Shown: positions 23,773-34,590, numbered from the stretch's first letter. The stretch is DNA of 64,000 nt from Triangularia verruculosa (GCA_033296885.1 MU863906.1:220855-284854); one strand, 5' to 3'. The notes: generated by a model not told the origin, from the sequence alone. Program-made: numbers and translations.

Positions 23773-24366
23773 TTAGCAAGTACTGGTTTTTTTTTGAGAT
23801 AGATTAGACCGGCCTGAAGGCCTCTCGCAGGAAACGACTGAGCGTTCATAGCAATTTTCGAAGGGCAAGCGTCTAAGGAAAGACAGCGTGGGCAGGTCAG
23901 CGAATAGGAGCCACTTTGCATCCTGGAGAAAGCCGAATATATATGGCCGTCCGGGATGCACGGAGAGGTAGTTGGGATAATTTCCAAGATGGTAAGTTTG
24001 AGAATCCGTTTCCGAGCAAGCAATGTTCTTTATTGACGAGCCCTCAGGGTAAAAATAGGGCGGAAGCCTCTGTTCATCGTCTTCATCGAACATCGAAGAT
24101 GAGGCCCAGGAATCCAGAAGGTCTACATGAGTCATATATTGCTCGTCGAGTAGATCTGAGTATCCGGGAGGGAGATGATGGATCGCCCACATGGAAAACG
24201 GGAACGGTACCCAAGACCCAGACTGGGAATGTCTCAGAGCATGGCGTGGAGGAGAGAGAGGGAAGAAGGGATCCTTTATTAGAGTTGTTGGAGGAGAGGT
24301 TGCATAATGAAAATTGACTTCGGATATGAATTGAATACTTTGTGTGCGTAAATCAGCAAGGGCCAT
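23773..24366 (-). CDS. hypothetical protein, weak
   Basis: An open frame of 198 codons (197 aa) from the ATG at 24366 (MALADLRTQSIQFISEV). It sits between two plus-strand genes, convergent with the small Cys protein and divergent from RAD4, with room for its own promoter. The amino acid mix is protein-like (aromatic and acidic residues, DLLDEQYMTHVDLLDSWASS), but there is no recognisable domain and an intron could interrupt it. It may be a real lineage-specific gene or chance. Confidence 0.3.
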   Translation of the reverse strand: MALADLRTQSIQFISEVNFHYATSPPTTLIKDPFFPLSPPRHALRHSQSGSWVPFPFSMWAIHHLPPGYSDLLDEQYMTHVDLLDSWASSSMFDEDDEQRLPPYFYPEGSSIKNIACSETDSQTYHLGNYPNYLSVHPGRPYIFGFLQDAKWLLFADLPTLSFLRRLPFENCYERSVVSCERPSGRSNLSQKKTSTC

Positions 24367-24666
24367 GATCCGATAAGATACCGTAGGCAGCAAGACATGA
24401 AGTCGAGGAAGGAAGGAGCTGGTGTAAGTCCCCCTTTCAGCTTGACAGTTGGCTGCCGGCCTGTACGCACCCGTCAAGACATTTGCCAGCCACAGTACGT
24501 CATAGCACCCAATCCTACCTCCAGGACACACGTGATTTCGCGAGCATACCGTGCCGCGCAACCCACGCTCATTCGCGACAGGCAGAATTCATTGGCGTAC
24601 ATTTCAGCCTTGACTCTGGGCTTCATTTGAACTCGTTGGATAACCCGTCGCAATTGTCTTGACATC

Positions 24667-27273
24667 ATGCCTGGAAGGAAGCGGAGCGCGCCTACCGATA
24701 TCACCAACTCACGGACCACCCGAGCCACTCGATCAAGCTCCCGCAGGACAGCTGCCAAAGATGACAAGGATGATACTATCCCGGATCTGGTCAAGGAAAT
24801 GGTGGTGGAGGTGAGGAAAGGTCGAAAAACTATGACTGAAGACCAAGACATTCAAGAACCGCCACGGAAGCGAAAGAGGCCCGGAGAGAAGCCTGCCAAG
24901 CCACTTAAGAAGGACGCTGCAAATGACAGCAATGACGAGGACCTCGAGTTTGAAGATGTCCCAATACCTGCTCCAACCATACAGACCATGGTTAGAGACA
25001 CGGATGACGAGGAAGACGACGATGACGACGACATTCAGTTTGAGGACGTCAATATCAACGGCGCTGGAGCATCTGCCAGATACGAAGGACCCAAGACGCT
25101 AAATCTCGATCTGACTGCCTTCATGGCGGCATCAACTCCAAAAAAGGGAGATCGCCGCAAGGCACTGGGGAGGGAAGAAAAGGACCGCCGAATAGAGGCA
25201 CACAAGGTTCACTTACTTTGTCTGTTGGCCCATGTTGAGTTACGAAATCGGTGGTGCAGTGACCCTGAGGTTCAGGACGCTCTGCGTCCGTTGCTGTCTC
25301 AAAAGACGGTCGGCTTTCTGCTTCCAAGGGCCAGTTTGAACCAATTCAGCCGGACTGAATCGTTTAAACGGGGGCTTTCTGAGGCCAAGGAGGCGTTCAA
25401 GACGAGGTTTGAGATTACTGAACGAGGGCTACAGAGGGCTTTGTGGGCAGATAATATCGATCAGCTGAAAGACGTATGTATCCGGCGACTCTCCTCAGGA
25501 AGCTTCATGCTAACACAAGAAAAGTATAAACCACCGCCAGATGCAGAGACCACCCGCGATAAAGCCGACTTCCTCAAAGCTGCCCAGACACTGAAAGGCT
25601 CCCGAGATGTCGGCGCTCAGCTCTTCTGTGCTCTCCTCCGGTCAGTAGGAGTAGAAGCCCGTCTAGTCTGCTCGCTGCAACCCCTCGCATGTGTCCCCGG
25701 CGCACCTACTATGCCTAAACAATCTAAACTCACTACCAAACCCAAACAGCCATCCAAAGCCGAGCAATACCTAGCAGCAATGGCCAAACACGAAACCAAA
25801 TTCACTCCCACCTCCGGCACCATCCCCCGCTCACGACTAGGCCACCCCGACGCGACAGGCTACAACGTGCCCTCCCTCCTCGCCCCGTCCTCTCCCGCTC
25901 CTCCACCTGTTCCCAAAATCCCCATCAAAAAAATCAAAAACGAATCTCCTTTCCCTGTGTACTGGGTCGAAGTCCTCGACCACGCCCACCAAAAATACCA
26001 CCCCGTCGACCCCCTAGTGACCTTCTCCCAGTTCAACACCAAAGTCTACGAGCCCCCTTCTTCTGACCTGTTGAACTCCCTCACCTACGTCATCGCTTTT
26101 AACCCGGACTCAACCTGTCTAGACGTCACCCGGCGGTATGCAAAGGCATACAACTCCAAGACCCGGCGATGGCGAATCGACGGGTTGGTCTCCTCTCGTA
26201 ACGGTCTCAGAGGAGAGAGATGGCTCCGGTCCGCGCTGAGACGGTACCAGCCCCCTTTTATCTCCGACCTCCTACAAATAGAATTGAATGAACTCAAAGC
26301 GATAGAAATCAAGGAGCCGATGCCGAGGAATGTCATGGACTTCAAGGACCACCCCGTCTACGCCCTGGAGCGCCATCTCAGGAGAAACGAAGTTTTGGTC
26401 CCGGGCGCACAAGTAAGCGGGACGGTCAGTGCCGGAGCGAAAGCACCACTCGAGAGGATCTACCGCAGAAGGGAGGTGAAAGTTGCCCGGACGAGGGAGA
26501 AGTGGTACCGTCTCGGGAGAGTCGTCTTGCCGGATGAGGAACCGGTCAAGATCCTTCCCAAGATCAAGAGGAAGAGAAAAGGGGGGTTGGATAGCGATGA
26601 TGATGGAGATGGGGATGGTGGTGGGAACCCGGCGTTTATCGAGTCGCAAACGGAGCTGTACGTTCCCCCGCCGGTTGTAAATGGGAAAGTACCGAAGAAT
26701 AAATTCGGGAATTTGGATGTTTACGTCCCGAGTATGGTGCCGAGGGGTGGGGTACATATACCGCATGAAAAGGCGAGACAGGCGGGGTTTATACTGGGGG
26801 TTGACTATGCTCCTGCGCTGACGGGGTTTGAGTTTAGGGGTAGGCATGGGACGGCGGTGTTGCGGGGGGTTGTTGTGCCGGAGGAGTGTGAAAAGGCAAT
26901 GGAGGCGGTGATACAGGGGTTGGAGGAGATGGAGGTGGAAGAGGAGGAGGAGAGGAAGAGGAGGGGGGTGCTGAGGTTGTGGAGGAGGATGTTGAAGGGG
27001 TTGGGGATTTGGGAGAGGATTATGGAGGGGGTGGACGAGGAGGCTGAGGCTGCGGCTGCGGAAGCTTCGATGCAGAAGGATAAAGGGAAAGAGGTCGAGA
27101 TGAGGGATGTTGATGGCTCTGCTGGTCCGTTTCACGATGATGATGATGATGATGAAGATGAGGGTGGTGGTGGAGGGGGGTTTTTCCCGACCGCCAATCT
27201 CGACAGTGAGGACGAGGGAGGTGGTGGGTTCATGGCGGAAGAAGACGAAGGCGGCGGTTTCATGATAGAATAG
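24667..27273 (+). CDS. RAD4: Rad4/XPC DNA damage recognition protein
   Basis: 868 codons, or 851 aa if a likely in-frame 51-nt intron at 25474-25524 (GTATGT...GCTAACACAAGAAAAG) is removed, which joins LKD to YKPPPDAE and fits the transglutaminase-like fold better. Rad4 with Rad23 binds helix-distorting lesions to start global nucleotide excision repair in the nucleus. The N-terminus is basic/acidic and disordered. The transglutaminase-homology domain includes SRDVGAQLFCALLRSVGVEARLVCSLQPL. The three beta-hairpin domains follow: BHD1 (HPVYALERHLRRNEVLVPG), BHD2 (REKWYRLGRVV...), BHD3 (GNLDVYVPSMVPRGGVHIP... and GFEFRGRHGTAVLRGVVV). The tail is acidic with Gly runs. No key segment is missing. 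It ends only 23 bases before the convergent SET gene's stop. Confidence 0.93.
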   Translation: MPGRKRSAPTDITNSRTTRATRSSSRRTAAKDDKDDTIPDLVKEMVVEVRKGRKTMTEDQDIQEPPRKRKRPGEKPAKPLKKDAANDSNDEDLEFEDVPIPAPTIQTMVRDTDDEEDDDDDDIQFEDVNINGAGASARYEGPKTLNLDLTAFMAASTPKKGDRRKALGREEKDRRIEAHKVHLLCLLAHVELRNRWCSDPEVQDALRPLLSQKTVGFLLPRASLNQFSRTESFKRGLSEAKEAFKTRFEITERGLQRALWADNIDQLKDVCIRRLSSGSFMLTQEKYKPPPDAETTRDKADFLKAAQTLKGSRDVGAQLFCALLRSVGVEARLVCSLQPLACVPGAPTMPKQSKLTTKPKQPSKAEQYLAAMAKHETKFTPTSGTIPRSRLGHPDATGYNVPSLLAPSSPAPPPVPKIPIKKIKNESPFPVYWVEVLDHAHQKYHPVDPLVTFSQFNTKVYEPPSSDLLNSLTYVIAFNPDSTCLDVTRRYAKAYNSKTRRWRIDGLVSSRNGLRGERWLRSALRRYQPPFISDLLQIELNELKAIEIKEPMPRNVMDFKDHPVYALERHLRRNEVLVPGAQVSGTVSAGAKAPLERIYRRREVKVARTREKWYRLGRVVLPDEEPVKILPKIKRKRKGGLDSDDDGDGDGGGNPAFIESQTELYVPPPVVNGKVPKNKFGNLDVYVPSMVPRGGVHIPHEKARQAGFILGVDYAPALTGFEFRGRHGTAVLRGVVVPEECEKAMEAVIQGLEEMEVEEEEERKRRGVLRLWRRMLKGLGIWERIMEGVDEEAEAAAAEASMQKDKGKEVEMRDVDGSAGPFHDDDDDDEDEGGGGGGFFPTANLDSEDEGGGGFMAEEDEGGGFMIE

Positions 27274-27296
27274 GTCCTTTTATTTGCCAATCAAAC

Positions 27297-28209
27297 TCAA
27301 CCAACTTTCTCTTCTTCCCGACCCTCAACCTCCCTCCTCCCCTCCCAAAACCCCCTTCCATAACTAACCAGCACCTCCTCCCCCTTTTGTATCCCCTGAA
27401 ACAAGCCCTTCTTCCCGGACGGCAAAACCCAGACACTCATCACCCTCTCTTGTCTCTGCACATCCCACGCGACCCTGAACTCGGCATTCGGCTTCGTCTT
27501 TTGCTGCTTAGGCACCTTTTGCCCTGGGATTGGTACTAATGGTGGGGTGAACGGGACGCCCCGGTAGTCATTCACAAACCTCGCTTCGTTCCCACAGCGA
27601 GCGGCATCGACAGCGACGTCGGCGTCCCGATCGAGCCAGAGGTCATAGTCGGATCGGGAGTAATCGTACTCGCCGTCTTTCAAGCCGGGGCCGGAACCGG
27701 GGTGGTATTCGCCTAGGTAGGGGAGGATGAGGGTGCCGGGGGGGAGGTGGGCGGTGGCGAAGAGGCCGGATTGGCCGAAGGCGGGGTCTAAGAGGGGTTT
27801 GTGTTAATAGATATAAAACGGGGAATAGAGTGGAAGAGGACTGACGGGTTGGGTCGGTGATTTTTGTTATTCTGACGTGGGTTGCTGGGCTAGAAGGAAA
27901 AGATTCTGGGATGGAGGGGAGGTCTGCGTCGGGGATTTTGAGGGCCGAGAGTTGGGAGGGGGATAGTTGGGGGGAGTATGATGGGGTGGTGAGATAGGGG
28001 ATGTCGGGGGGCCAGTTTTTGGGGAGTGTAGTTGTTGTTGATGATGGTGTTGGTGATGGTCTTGTTGGCTTTGGCGTTTTATGTGACTTTGCTCTTTTTA
28101 TGACGGGATCATTGGCGGGGTGCTTTCTTTTTCTGTTTTCTGACATTTTAGTGAAAACTCTGCGTGAGAAATCGAGTATGGTGGTGAGATTCAGATGATG
28201 AGCTTCCAT
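27297..28209 (-). CDS. SET-domain protein (putative lysine methyltransferase)
   Basis: Two exons, 28209-27846 and 27787-27297 (intron 58 nt), give 284 aa; an in-frame ATG at 28146 (MSENRKRKH) gives 263 aa and is a good alternative start because the preceding segment is poorly protein-like. The N-terminal third is basic and Pro-rich. The splice restores PAFGQSGLFATAHLPPGTLI, the start of a SET domain, followed by YLGEYH, the insert YDYSRSDYDLWLD, and the cofactor-binding RCGNEARFVNDYRG (the NHS-equivalent here is NEARFVND). It ends with KGEEVLVSYGRGFW, the Tyr-containing C-flank of SET domains. It uses S-adenosylmethionine; the target, a histone or another protein, is not evident. It is convergent with RAD4 and nearly abuts it. 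Confidence 0.85.
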
Positions 28210-28436
28210 GCGTGTGAGTGAGGTGTGAGGTTGAAAATGAAAAAGTGTGGGCCAATCAATGCGTTCGGGGTTTTGCCGAGCTCGCAGCGTGGTGACTTAT
28301 TACAGACCTTTTTGACTTCACATTTGGGCCTGCACATGGTTTGGTTTGAGGGTCCGTAATTTCATGATATCAAGTCATATTCCACTTATACTGCCCTTAT
28401 TTACAATCATTCCACTGTAGAAAAATACCAAACTTG

Positions 28437-31220
28437 TCACCTCCCCCTCCTCCCCGCCTGACTCTCCTCCGCCTCCGCATCCACCCCTTTCACCCCCTTA
28501 TTCCCATCCCAATCCGCAAAGTCCTCATCGCTGTACCAACTAGGCGGCCTGTCCTCCTCTTTTCTCCCCCAGTCCTTCCCCTCTTCCTCCCCAACCACAA
28601 ACTCCAGCACCCCTCCCTTCAGGAAGAACTCATGCGTGATCCAGTTCTTGGTGTATTTCCTCCCATTCAGCGTCGCAGACTGTATGTAAATCCTCTTTTG
28701 CTCTGGGTCAAAGTTCTTCACTCTAATCACCGCCCATTTATCCCGCCCCAGCTTCGCCTTGATCTTGACTTCCCTGAAGAATGGCGGAGTGAGGAGGTAA
28801 ACGTCTTGGCCTGCGACGGGAAAGAATCCCATCATGGCAAAGGCAGAGAAGGCGCCCATAGCACAGTCGTCGTTGCCGGGGATACCGTTGACGGAGGAGT
28901 TGAAGAGGGAGGGGATGTATGAATGCGCCCAGTATGAGGAAATGGCGGGGCGACCGGCGTAATGGAATTGGAAGACGGGGAGAAAACCTTGCTCGTTGCC
29001 CATGTAGGAGATGCCGCTGGTGTGGAAGTAGTTGAGTCGTTCGACGAAGGCGTCTGGGCCACCCATCAGGGTGATTAAAGAGTCCATGTCTTGCGGCACG
29101 AAGAATGAGTACAGCCAGGGAGAGCCCTCGTAGGAGCTAAGAGCTGTGTCGTAGTAACAGATGTGCATGTTATGAACTGGCGAGCAAGCCCTGGTGTTCT
29201 CATATCGGAAAGAGCCGTCAAGTTTGCGGGGCTGCATGAAGCCCTTGAACTTGGTATTGAGGACCGGACCATCTGGATCTTCACGATAAAGATCAGCCTG
29301 CTCCGGGTTCCAGTAATTCCGCCAGTTGGAGCCGCGCTGGTGGTACTTCTTTGCATCTTGGTAGTGACCGAGACCGGAGGCCAGCAAGGAAATGGTAAAG
29401 TCGTCGTAGGCATACTCGAGACCCCGAGAGATACTGCGAGACATGGGACCCGTGCCGTTTGTGTCAACATCGTCCCAAGGAATGTAGCCCAGCTTGTGCC
29501 AGGATACGAGATTGCCTCTCCCTTCAACACCCCACATCTGGGGCTCTACTTCAGCGTCAGAGACAACAGCTTCGTAAGCCGTGGCCCAGTCAATGCCGTC
29601 GGTGAGGTTTTTGACAAAGGCGTCGGCGATGACAATGTCGGCATTAGAGCCGCCTTGGGTGAAGCCTTTGCTGAAGGACATGCGGCAGTCAGGTAGCTTT
29701 CCTTCATGGCGGTAGATGTCAATCAAAGCCCGGAGCATATCTGTCTGTGCTACTGGATCGATGATTGTCAAGAGGGGATGCTGCGCTCTGAACGAATCCC
29801 AGATACAGTAGAACCTACATCAAGTCAGCCATTTTGTATCTCATACCTCAACCACAAAACTTACGAATCAAAATACGGCTCAGTCGAATTGTTCCACAAC
29901 TGATTCTCTCCGGTATAATTCTGGGGAGACAGTAGCGTCCTGTACAGCCCTGACCAGAACGTAGTCATCATATCCTCACTCACCCCCGTCCCATCCACTT
30001 CTATCACTTCCAGTTTCTTCCTCCATTCTTTCCTTGCCTGGCTCTCAACTCTCTCAAAGTTGAAGTCCGCAATTTCATTCTCAGCATTCTCGCAGGCCTG
30101 ATCGACACTAATAAACGACACTCCAACCCTAGCCATGATTTCGTCATTGGCAACTGGCTTCTCAAACTGGATCCAGGCACCTGCTGAACCCGAGGGGATG
30201 TAAAATCCATTCCCGACGCCGTCCAGGAAATTGATTCCTTCGGCAACCTTGCTACTCGTGAATGTCCCAGTCTTTCGGATGGCAGCACCCTTGAAGTCGG
30301 CGCAGAAAAAAGCGTTGTATCGACCTGCTCCGAAGGAGGGCTGGTACTGTCCTTCACCAACAATGCGTCCGGACTGGTTGTACACCTGGATACCGCCTGT
30401 TGACCTGCTGTTCATCAAGTCCACCAGATCCACAAGAACAACTGGCGAGTAGGTGATCTCTACATCCTTCTTCTTAAGAGGGTCGTCGCTTTTCAAGATC
30501 AGGGTATCGTTTCCTGGGAAGGTGAAGCGATACAATGCCGTGTGCTTTGTGACTGTCATCTCGGCCCGTACATGGTTAGTGAGGTTGATGCTGAAGTAAC
30601 CCGGTGCAGCGTAGGCAGAATCATTGACTCGAGCAACTGGTCTGTCAGTCAGCGAGTAGACGCATTTCCTGTAGTCGTCCTCTGGGCATCCTGCATGGAC
30701 AAAAAGAGGAAAGTTCCCCATAGATGGCTGTCCGCCCGTACCAGAGTCGTGCATGTGTGAGAAGCCAATAATTTCGCTGTTGTCTGACACGAAGCCTGCG
30801 GCATTCTCAGCGCGGCTGTTTGTGTCGGCGACAGCTTTGGCCATGCCTGGATCCGGTGTTAGTAATGGTGCGGAGACGAACTGACAAAAAAGGCTTACCA
30901 TATGGCAATGATGCTCCAGGGAAGACGTGGCCGCCGTTGACTGTCCCGATCAAGGGATCGACATATCGCAGGATGTCAACCTTGTGTTCGCCCCCATGAT
31001 AAGGCCCAGCAGCTTCTGGTGAAACCAAGAAGAAAAGCAGTGTTCCTCCCATGCCCAGGTGTACCCTTGGGATCAGGTACATGAATCCGATAAACACCAG
31101 CGCATACACCAAGAAGCGATTCCTCCGGGGCATCCCCCTAAAATGTAACGGAGCAGCAGCCATGCTGAATGGCTTGCGATAAGGCGAGCTTTCCGATTTC
31201 CTTCTCATGTTAAAATCCAT
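28437..31220 (-). CDS. GH92 alpha-mannosidase-like, membrane anchored
   Basis: Three exons, 31220-30899, 30846-29865 and 29814-28437 (introns 52 and 50 nt), give 893 aa. GH92 enzymes are Ca2+-dependent exo-alpha-mannosidases acting on N- or O-glycan mannose. After a short cytoplasmic-like basic head (MRRKSES...MPRRNR) comes one hydrophobic helix, FLVYALVFIGFMYLI, so it reads as a type II membrane protein rather than a freely secreted one. Family motifs: DPLIGTVNGGHVFPGASLPYGM across intron 1, GFSHMHDSGTGG, FYCIWDSFRAQHPL across intron 2, GGSNADIV, PWDDVDTNG and GNDDCAMGAFSAFAMMGFFPV, which contains the paired Asp expected to activate water. Several NxS/T sites fit a lumenal location. Start choice: first ATG in frame; an upstream ATG at about 31320 could be joined by an intron. 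Confidence 0.92.
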
Positions 31221-31934
31221 GGAGATATCTTGACCTGTCGGTGTTGATATTTCCGCCACCGGCGCCCCCCTCCCTTGATATCCTGGAATCGAGTCGGTAA
31301 GCAATCAATGCGGTGAGCATATCATGTTGTCGTTGACATCAAAGCAGTGTCATAACCAAACAGAGAATCTCAAAACAAAACAAATAAACAAGGAAGCCTC
31401 ATGGTACACTCATGATGGCAGGTCGAAAAAAAAAGACTTTCAAAAGGCCACTTGACCAGACGTCCAAGAATTCCAAGACCTTTTGCAGGAGCCTGTCCTC
31501 CCGCCTCACACCCCTCCCCCAGAAAGTGCCACCTCCACGATGCCAAGCCAATACAGGGGACCCCTGCATATTATCCAAAGCCAAGTTCTGCAAGGATGCC
31601 GATAATCCGCCGTCGAAAACAAGCCGCCCCCCAGAAAATGCACAGACATCTCCCGCTGCTGAATGCGGGGTTGATCGTGGCACTTCTGGTTGGGAAAGAG
31701 GCGTCGACTTTGGAGTGTATCGCGAGCTGTTGTAAAGGTAAAAATAGAAGAATATTGTGCTAGAAATCGCCAATGTGTGTAAGAGAGGGAGGAGAATACC
31801 ACTGTGCGAGACACGTGCCATCTCACCCTCTCCGACAAGTCGTCCGGAACTTCACGCAAAAATGGAAGAGGTCCAAAAACATAAAAGTGTTTGTCAGGTA
31901 CGACACTGTACCTAGCATGGGGGATACCTTCAGA
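31221..31934. other. intergenic region
   Basis: Upstream of the mannosidase-like gene and 3' of tRNA-Gly. A minus-strand open frame at 31821-31399 begins with a hydrophobic stretch but has no other support. I see no reliable gene. Confidence 0.4.
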
Positions 31935-32006
31935 TGCGGCCATCGGGAATCGAACCCGACTCTAATGCTTGGAAGGCATTAATGCTAACCACTACACCAT
32001 GGCCGC
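31935..32006 (-). tRNA. tRNA-Gly(UCC)
   Basis: 72-nt minus-strand tRNA without intron. The acceptor GCGGCCA pairs with TGGCCGC, discriminator A. The anticodon stem AATGC/GCATT holds loop CTTCCAA with anticodon TCC. The T arm is GTCGG GTTCGATT CCCGAT with the usual TTCGATT. The D arm has GGTGTAGTGGTTAGC, internal-promoter-like. It lies 268 bases from the left inverted repeat of the accessory block. Confidence 0.95.
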
Positions 32007-32274
32007 TTGTTGGATGTAAGCTGAAGTGGAATTTGGCTTAACGTGTCCACTGTGCCTCAACGGCCACGCTCTGGTTTGGGGAAGGTGAAGAAGATGGTGG
32101 AGCCACACTGTGGTTGGAATATGTTCCTGCCAAATCGGGGACCCCTCTTAAGCTTCAGCCTGGCTATGCTTATCCATTCAAACCACCCTTCCATCTATTT
32201 CTTCGCTCGCCATCTTCGCTCACCAAAACCCGCGTGACCATGGCGGATCGATCACTCCATCACCAGTCATCCTT

Positions 32275-32469
32275 GGCTTTTTTAAGTTGGCTAGTGGCCG
32301 CCTCGCACTACAGAAAATACAGGAAAAGCTCAACAATTGCAAGTGCTCGTCATCGAGCACGAGATAGGCGCTCTTAGTGCTATTTCACCCATGAACTTAG
32401 ATAACGTATACTATATTAATCATGCCCTCATTTAGCATGAACAGAGATAAAAGTATCCCCGTTCACCAA
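32275..32469 (+). repeat. left terminal inverted repeat
   Basis: Pairs with 37204-37008. It begins GGCTTTTTTAAGTTGGCTAG and ends in CCCCGTTCACCAA. Differences from the right copy are mostly C/T and G/A, as expected from repeat-induced point mutation. Both copies contain near their inner end an ATG followed by an identical 10-codon run (NRDKSIPVHQ); here that frame stops soon after. Confidence 0.9.
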
Positions 32470-32576
32470 AGAGGTAGGGATTAGCACCACCAACCGGAAG
32501 CTCTCGCCAGCCAATCGCCGCCATACACCATCACGACATCCCTTCCAGCCCCAAGCAGCCGAGTCTAGCGAACGCA

Positions 32577-33851
32577 ATGTCCGACAAAGACACGATCGCA
32601 CAGCTCCGTCGTGAGCTGGAGGAATTGCGACGCGAGAAGGAGGAAGAGCGACGCGAGAAGGAGGAAGTCAAGGCACGAGTAGCGCAAGAGCGACGTGAGC
32701 TGGAGGAAGCCAAGGCACGAGAGGCGCAAGAGCGATGCGAGAAGGAGCGGCTTCAGCTAGAGCATCGACAAACCACGTTCCTCGAATACCTACACAACTA
32801 CCACAGGCATCTCTACAACGCTCTACAACTTACCGACACATCGAGGTCTTCTACGGGCTATACGAAAGTCGTAGGCAAGTACTACCCCAAGCGACTTCGT
32901 CCTTGGACCAACTTTGCCGACGTCCTCCACCCACGCTATTTCGATCTTATACAGAAGATCTATAGTCAAAGCCGGCCCTTCGAACCAGCTATCGCAACTA
33001 AGAGCTATAGGGCAGGCCTCTCGCGTCGTTTAGCGGGCAACGAGCAAGCGGTCGTCCGTTTTAAAGGAGTTGCAGTCGAGGACCCAGTATGGAACATCCT
33101 CGAGGTTCTTGCAAAGCATAAGGAGGCGGGCGAAGAATATCAATACCCTAAGTTTCGGTTCGCTAACCTTAACCTCCGCGAGCTCACATAAGAAAGTAAC
33201 GCCAATAGCATTGCAGATAACAACACCAGCGATAGGAGTTTAAAGCGAAGCCAACAAGCCGGGCCGAATAAGCGCCCTACATCCAAGAGGAAATACAACT
33301 GCTCGAACACATAGCCTAACGAAGTCGGCATACGGATACAACCCGGCGGAGGCTAGACCCAGGCCTTTATATACGACTTCTAAGCAGCCCATAAAATCGC
33401 TGTGGAACATGTTCGGTCAGCCGCGGCGAAGGAACACCTGTTCCACGAAATCGTCGCACGCATCAACGACGACAAGCTTAGCCGCGACTAGGAGGTGCAA
33501 CGCCGGGAGCAGGCCGAGGCATTCATCGCCATAGCACTGACGCAAGTCTTCGACTACATAATCACCTACGGGGTATCATATGGTTATGTTGCTGCGGGCC
33601 GGTGCTTACTACTCCTCTACATTAACAGAGATAATTGGCAAACGCTGTACTGTCATCCGTGCCTGCCGGCCGACGATGTGGGCGAGCCGACCAACGACTG
33701 GACCGACCGGCTATCCCACACCGCAGTGGCTCAACTAGTCAGCTTCTGCCTGTCCAGCTTTCAGTCCGAAGCTCTCGAGGGACAATCTCTCGAAACAGCA
33801 CTGTCTGTAGCCAAGGCGACACTGAAAACATGGCCGCGTCGTCCATACTAG
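32577..33851 (+). pseudogene. fungal kinase-like gene, N-terminal part, five in-frame stops
   Basis: One reading frame runs from the ATG at 32577 to 33851 and is protein-like throughout. It is broken by five stops: TAA 33189, TAG 33312, TAG 33354, TAA 33381 and TAG 33489. None is TGA, which fits CAA/CAG changed to TAA/TAG. The protein opens with a charged coiled coil of imperfect repeats (RREKEEERREKEEVKARVAQ), then a conserved-looking globular part (LRPWTNFADVLHPRYFDLIQ; EDPVWNILEVL). After the stops come FDYIITYGVSYGYVAAGRCL and LSHTAVAQLVSFCL, which I recognise from large, repeat-dispersed fungal proteins that carry a divergent protein-kinase domain at the C-terminus. The kinase lobes are found next door, the first inverted. 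The gene is dead as read here. Confidence 0.75.
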
Positions 33852-34590
33852 CGCTTGGCGTCTTGCCCGCCCACGACATCAGCATCATGTGAACAACAAA
33901 CTCGAACCCCGGGAGAATGTAGCCACGATCGAGGCGCACGAGGCCCAGATGCACCGGCACCACGTCGCCCTGGAGGCGATCAAGCCGTGCGTAGACCCGG
34001 CCTTCGTACTCCAAACGACGGAGGCGGCCCTCCAGTGTTCCTTTGCCAACAAACGTATAGCCGTATGGAAGAAGCTCCAGCTTAAAAAGCCATCCCATCG
34101 CTCCCTTCTTACCCCAGAAGTCCACCATCCGGCATCCCCGGTAGGGACTCAAAAGAAGCTGCTGCTCCACCATGTCGGTAAAACGATGGGCATTGACGGG
34201 ATGCCGACAGGAGCCATCGAGGCGATGCAATAAGACATTGGGGCAATTCTCGTCCAGGTCTTTCCCTCTCTTGAGACCTAATAGGCACGCTTGTGTGCAG
34301 TATTGCCTGGTGGGCGTGGTGGGCTCCGGGTCAGCCATGGCGACATCCTCGTCCTCGCCACCACTCGACGGACCGCGCTTCCGCTTTTTACCCGCCAGCC
34401 TTGAGCGAGATGCGCCGCGTTCCGAATGGTCCTCTTCGTCGTGTTCGTCATGCTCGTTGCCTTGGGGGAGTACCGCTGCCGGCTTGCAAGACGACCGAGA
34501 CCGCAAGACCACATTCCGACCGGTCGGTTTCGCTTTGGACGCAAACTCTGAGATGTCCGTGTCCTGCGAGGACGGCGCCGACGATAACTA
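33852..34590 (-). pseudogene. inverted middle segment of the kinase-like gene (N-lobe)
   Basis: The open reading is on the opposite strand to the flanking parts. Going down from about 34590 it encodes a disordered acidic/basic linker (NEHDEHDEEDHSERGASRSR; GKKRKRGPSSGGEDEDV), then RQYCTQACLLGLKRG, then the kinase N-lobe: GALGWLF-like strand (GAMGWLFKLELL), YGYTFVGKGT with the presumed ATP-anchoring Lys, a Glu-containing helix (LEYEGRVYARL) and the hinge-like strand VPVHLGLVRL, ending HMMLMSWAG. In the related fungal proteins this part sits between the plus-strand segments on each side, so about 745 bases appear flipped in place. Boundaries are estimated from where protein character changes strand. 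Confidence 0.65.

Noticed and set aside
25474..25519. 46-nt intron in RAD4 ending at the first AG
   Set aside because: It would break the reading frame; the acceptor at 25524 gives a 51-nt in-frame intron instead.
26272..27135. 287-codon minus-strand frame within RAD4
   Set aside because: It is antisense to the conserved BHD domains; its Pro/Arg/His/Leu-rich composition reflects the G-rich sense strand.
31399..31821. 140-codon minus-strand frame with a hydrophobic start
   Set aside because: There is no motif and it lies in the upstream flank of the mannosidase-like gene; the hydrophobic stretch alone is not evidence.
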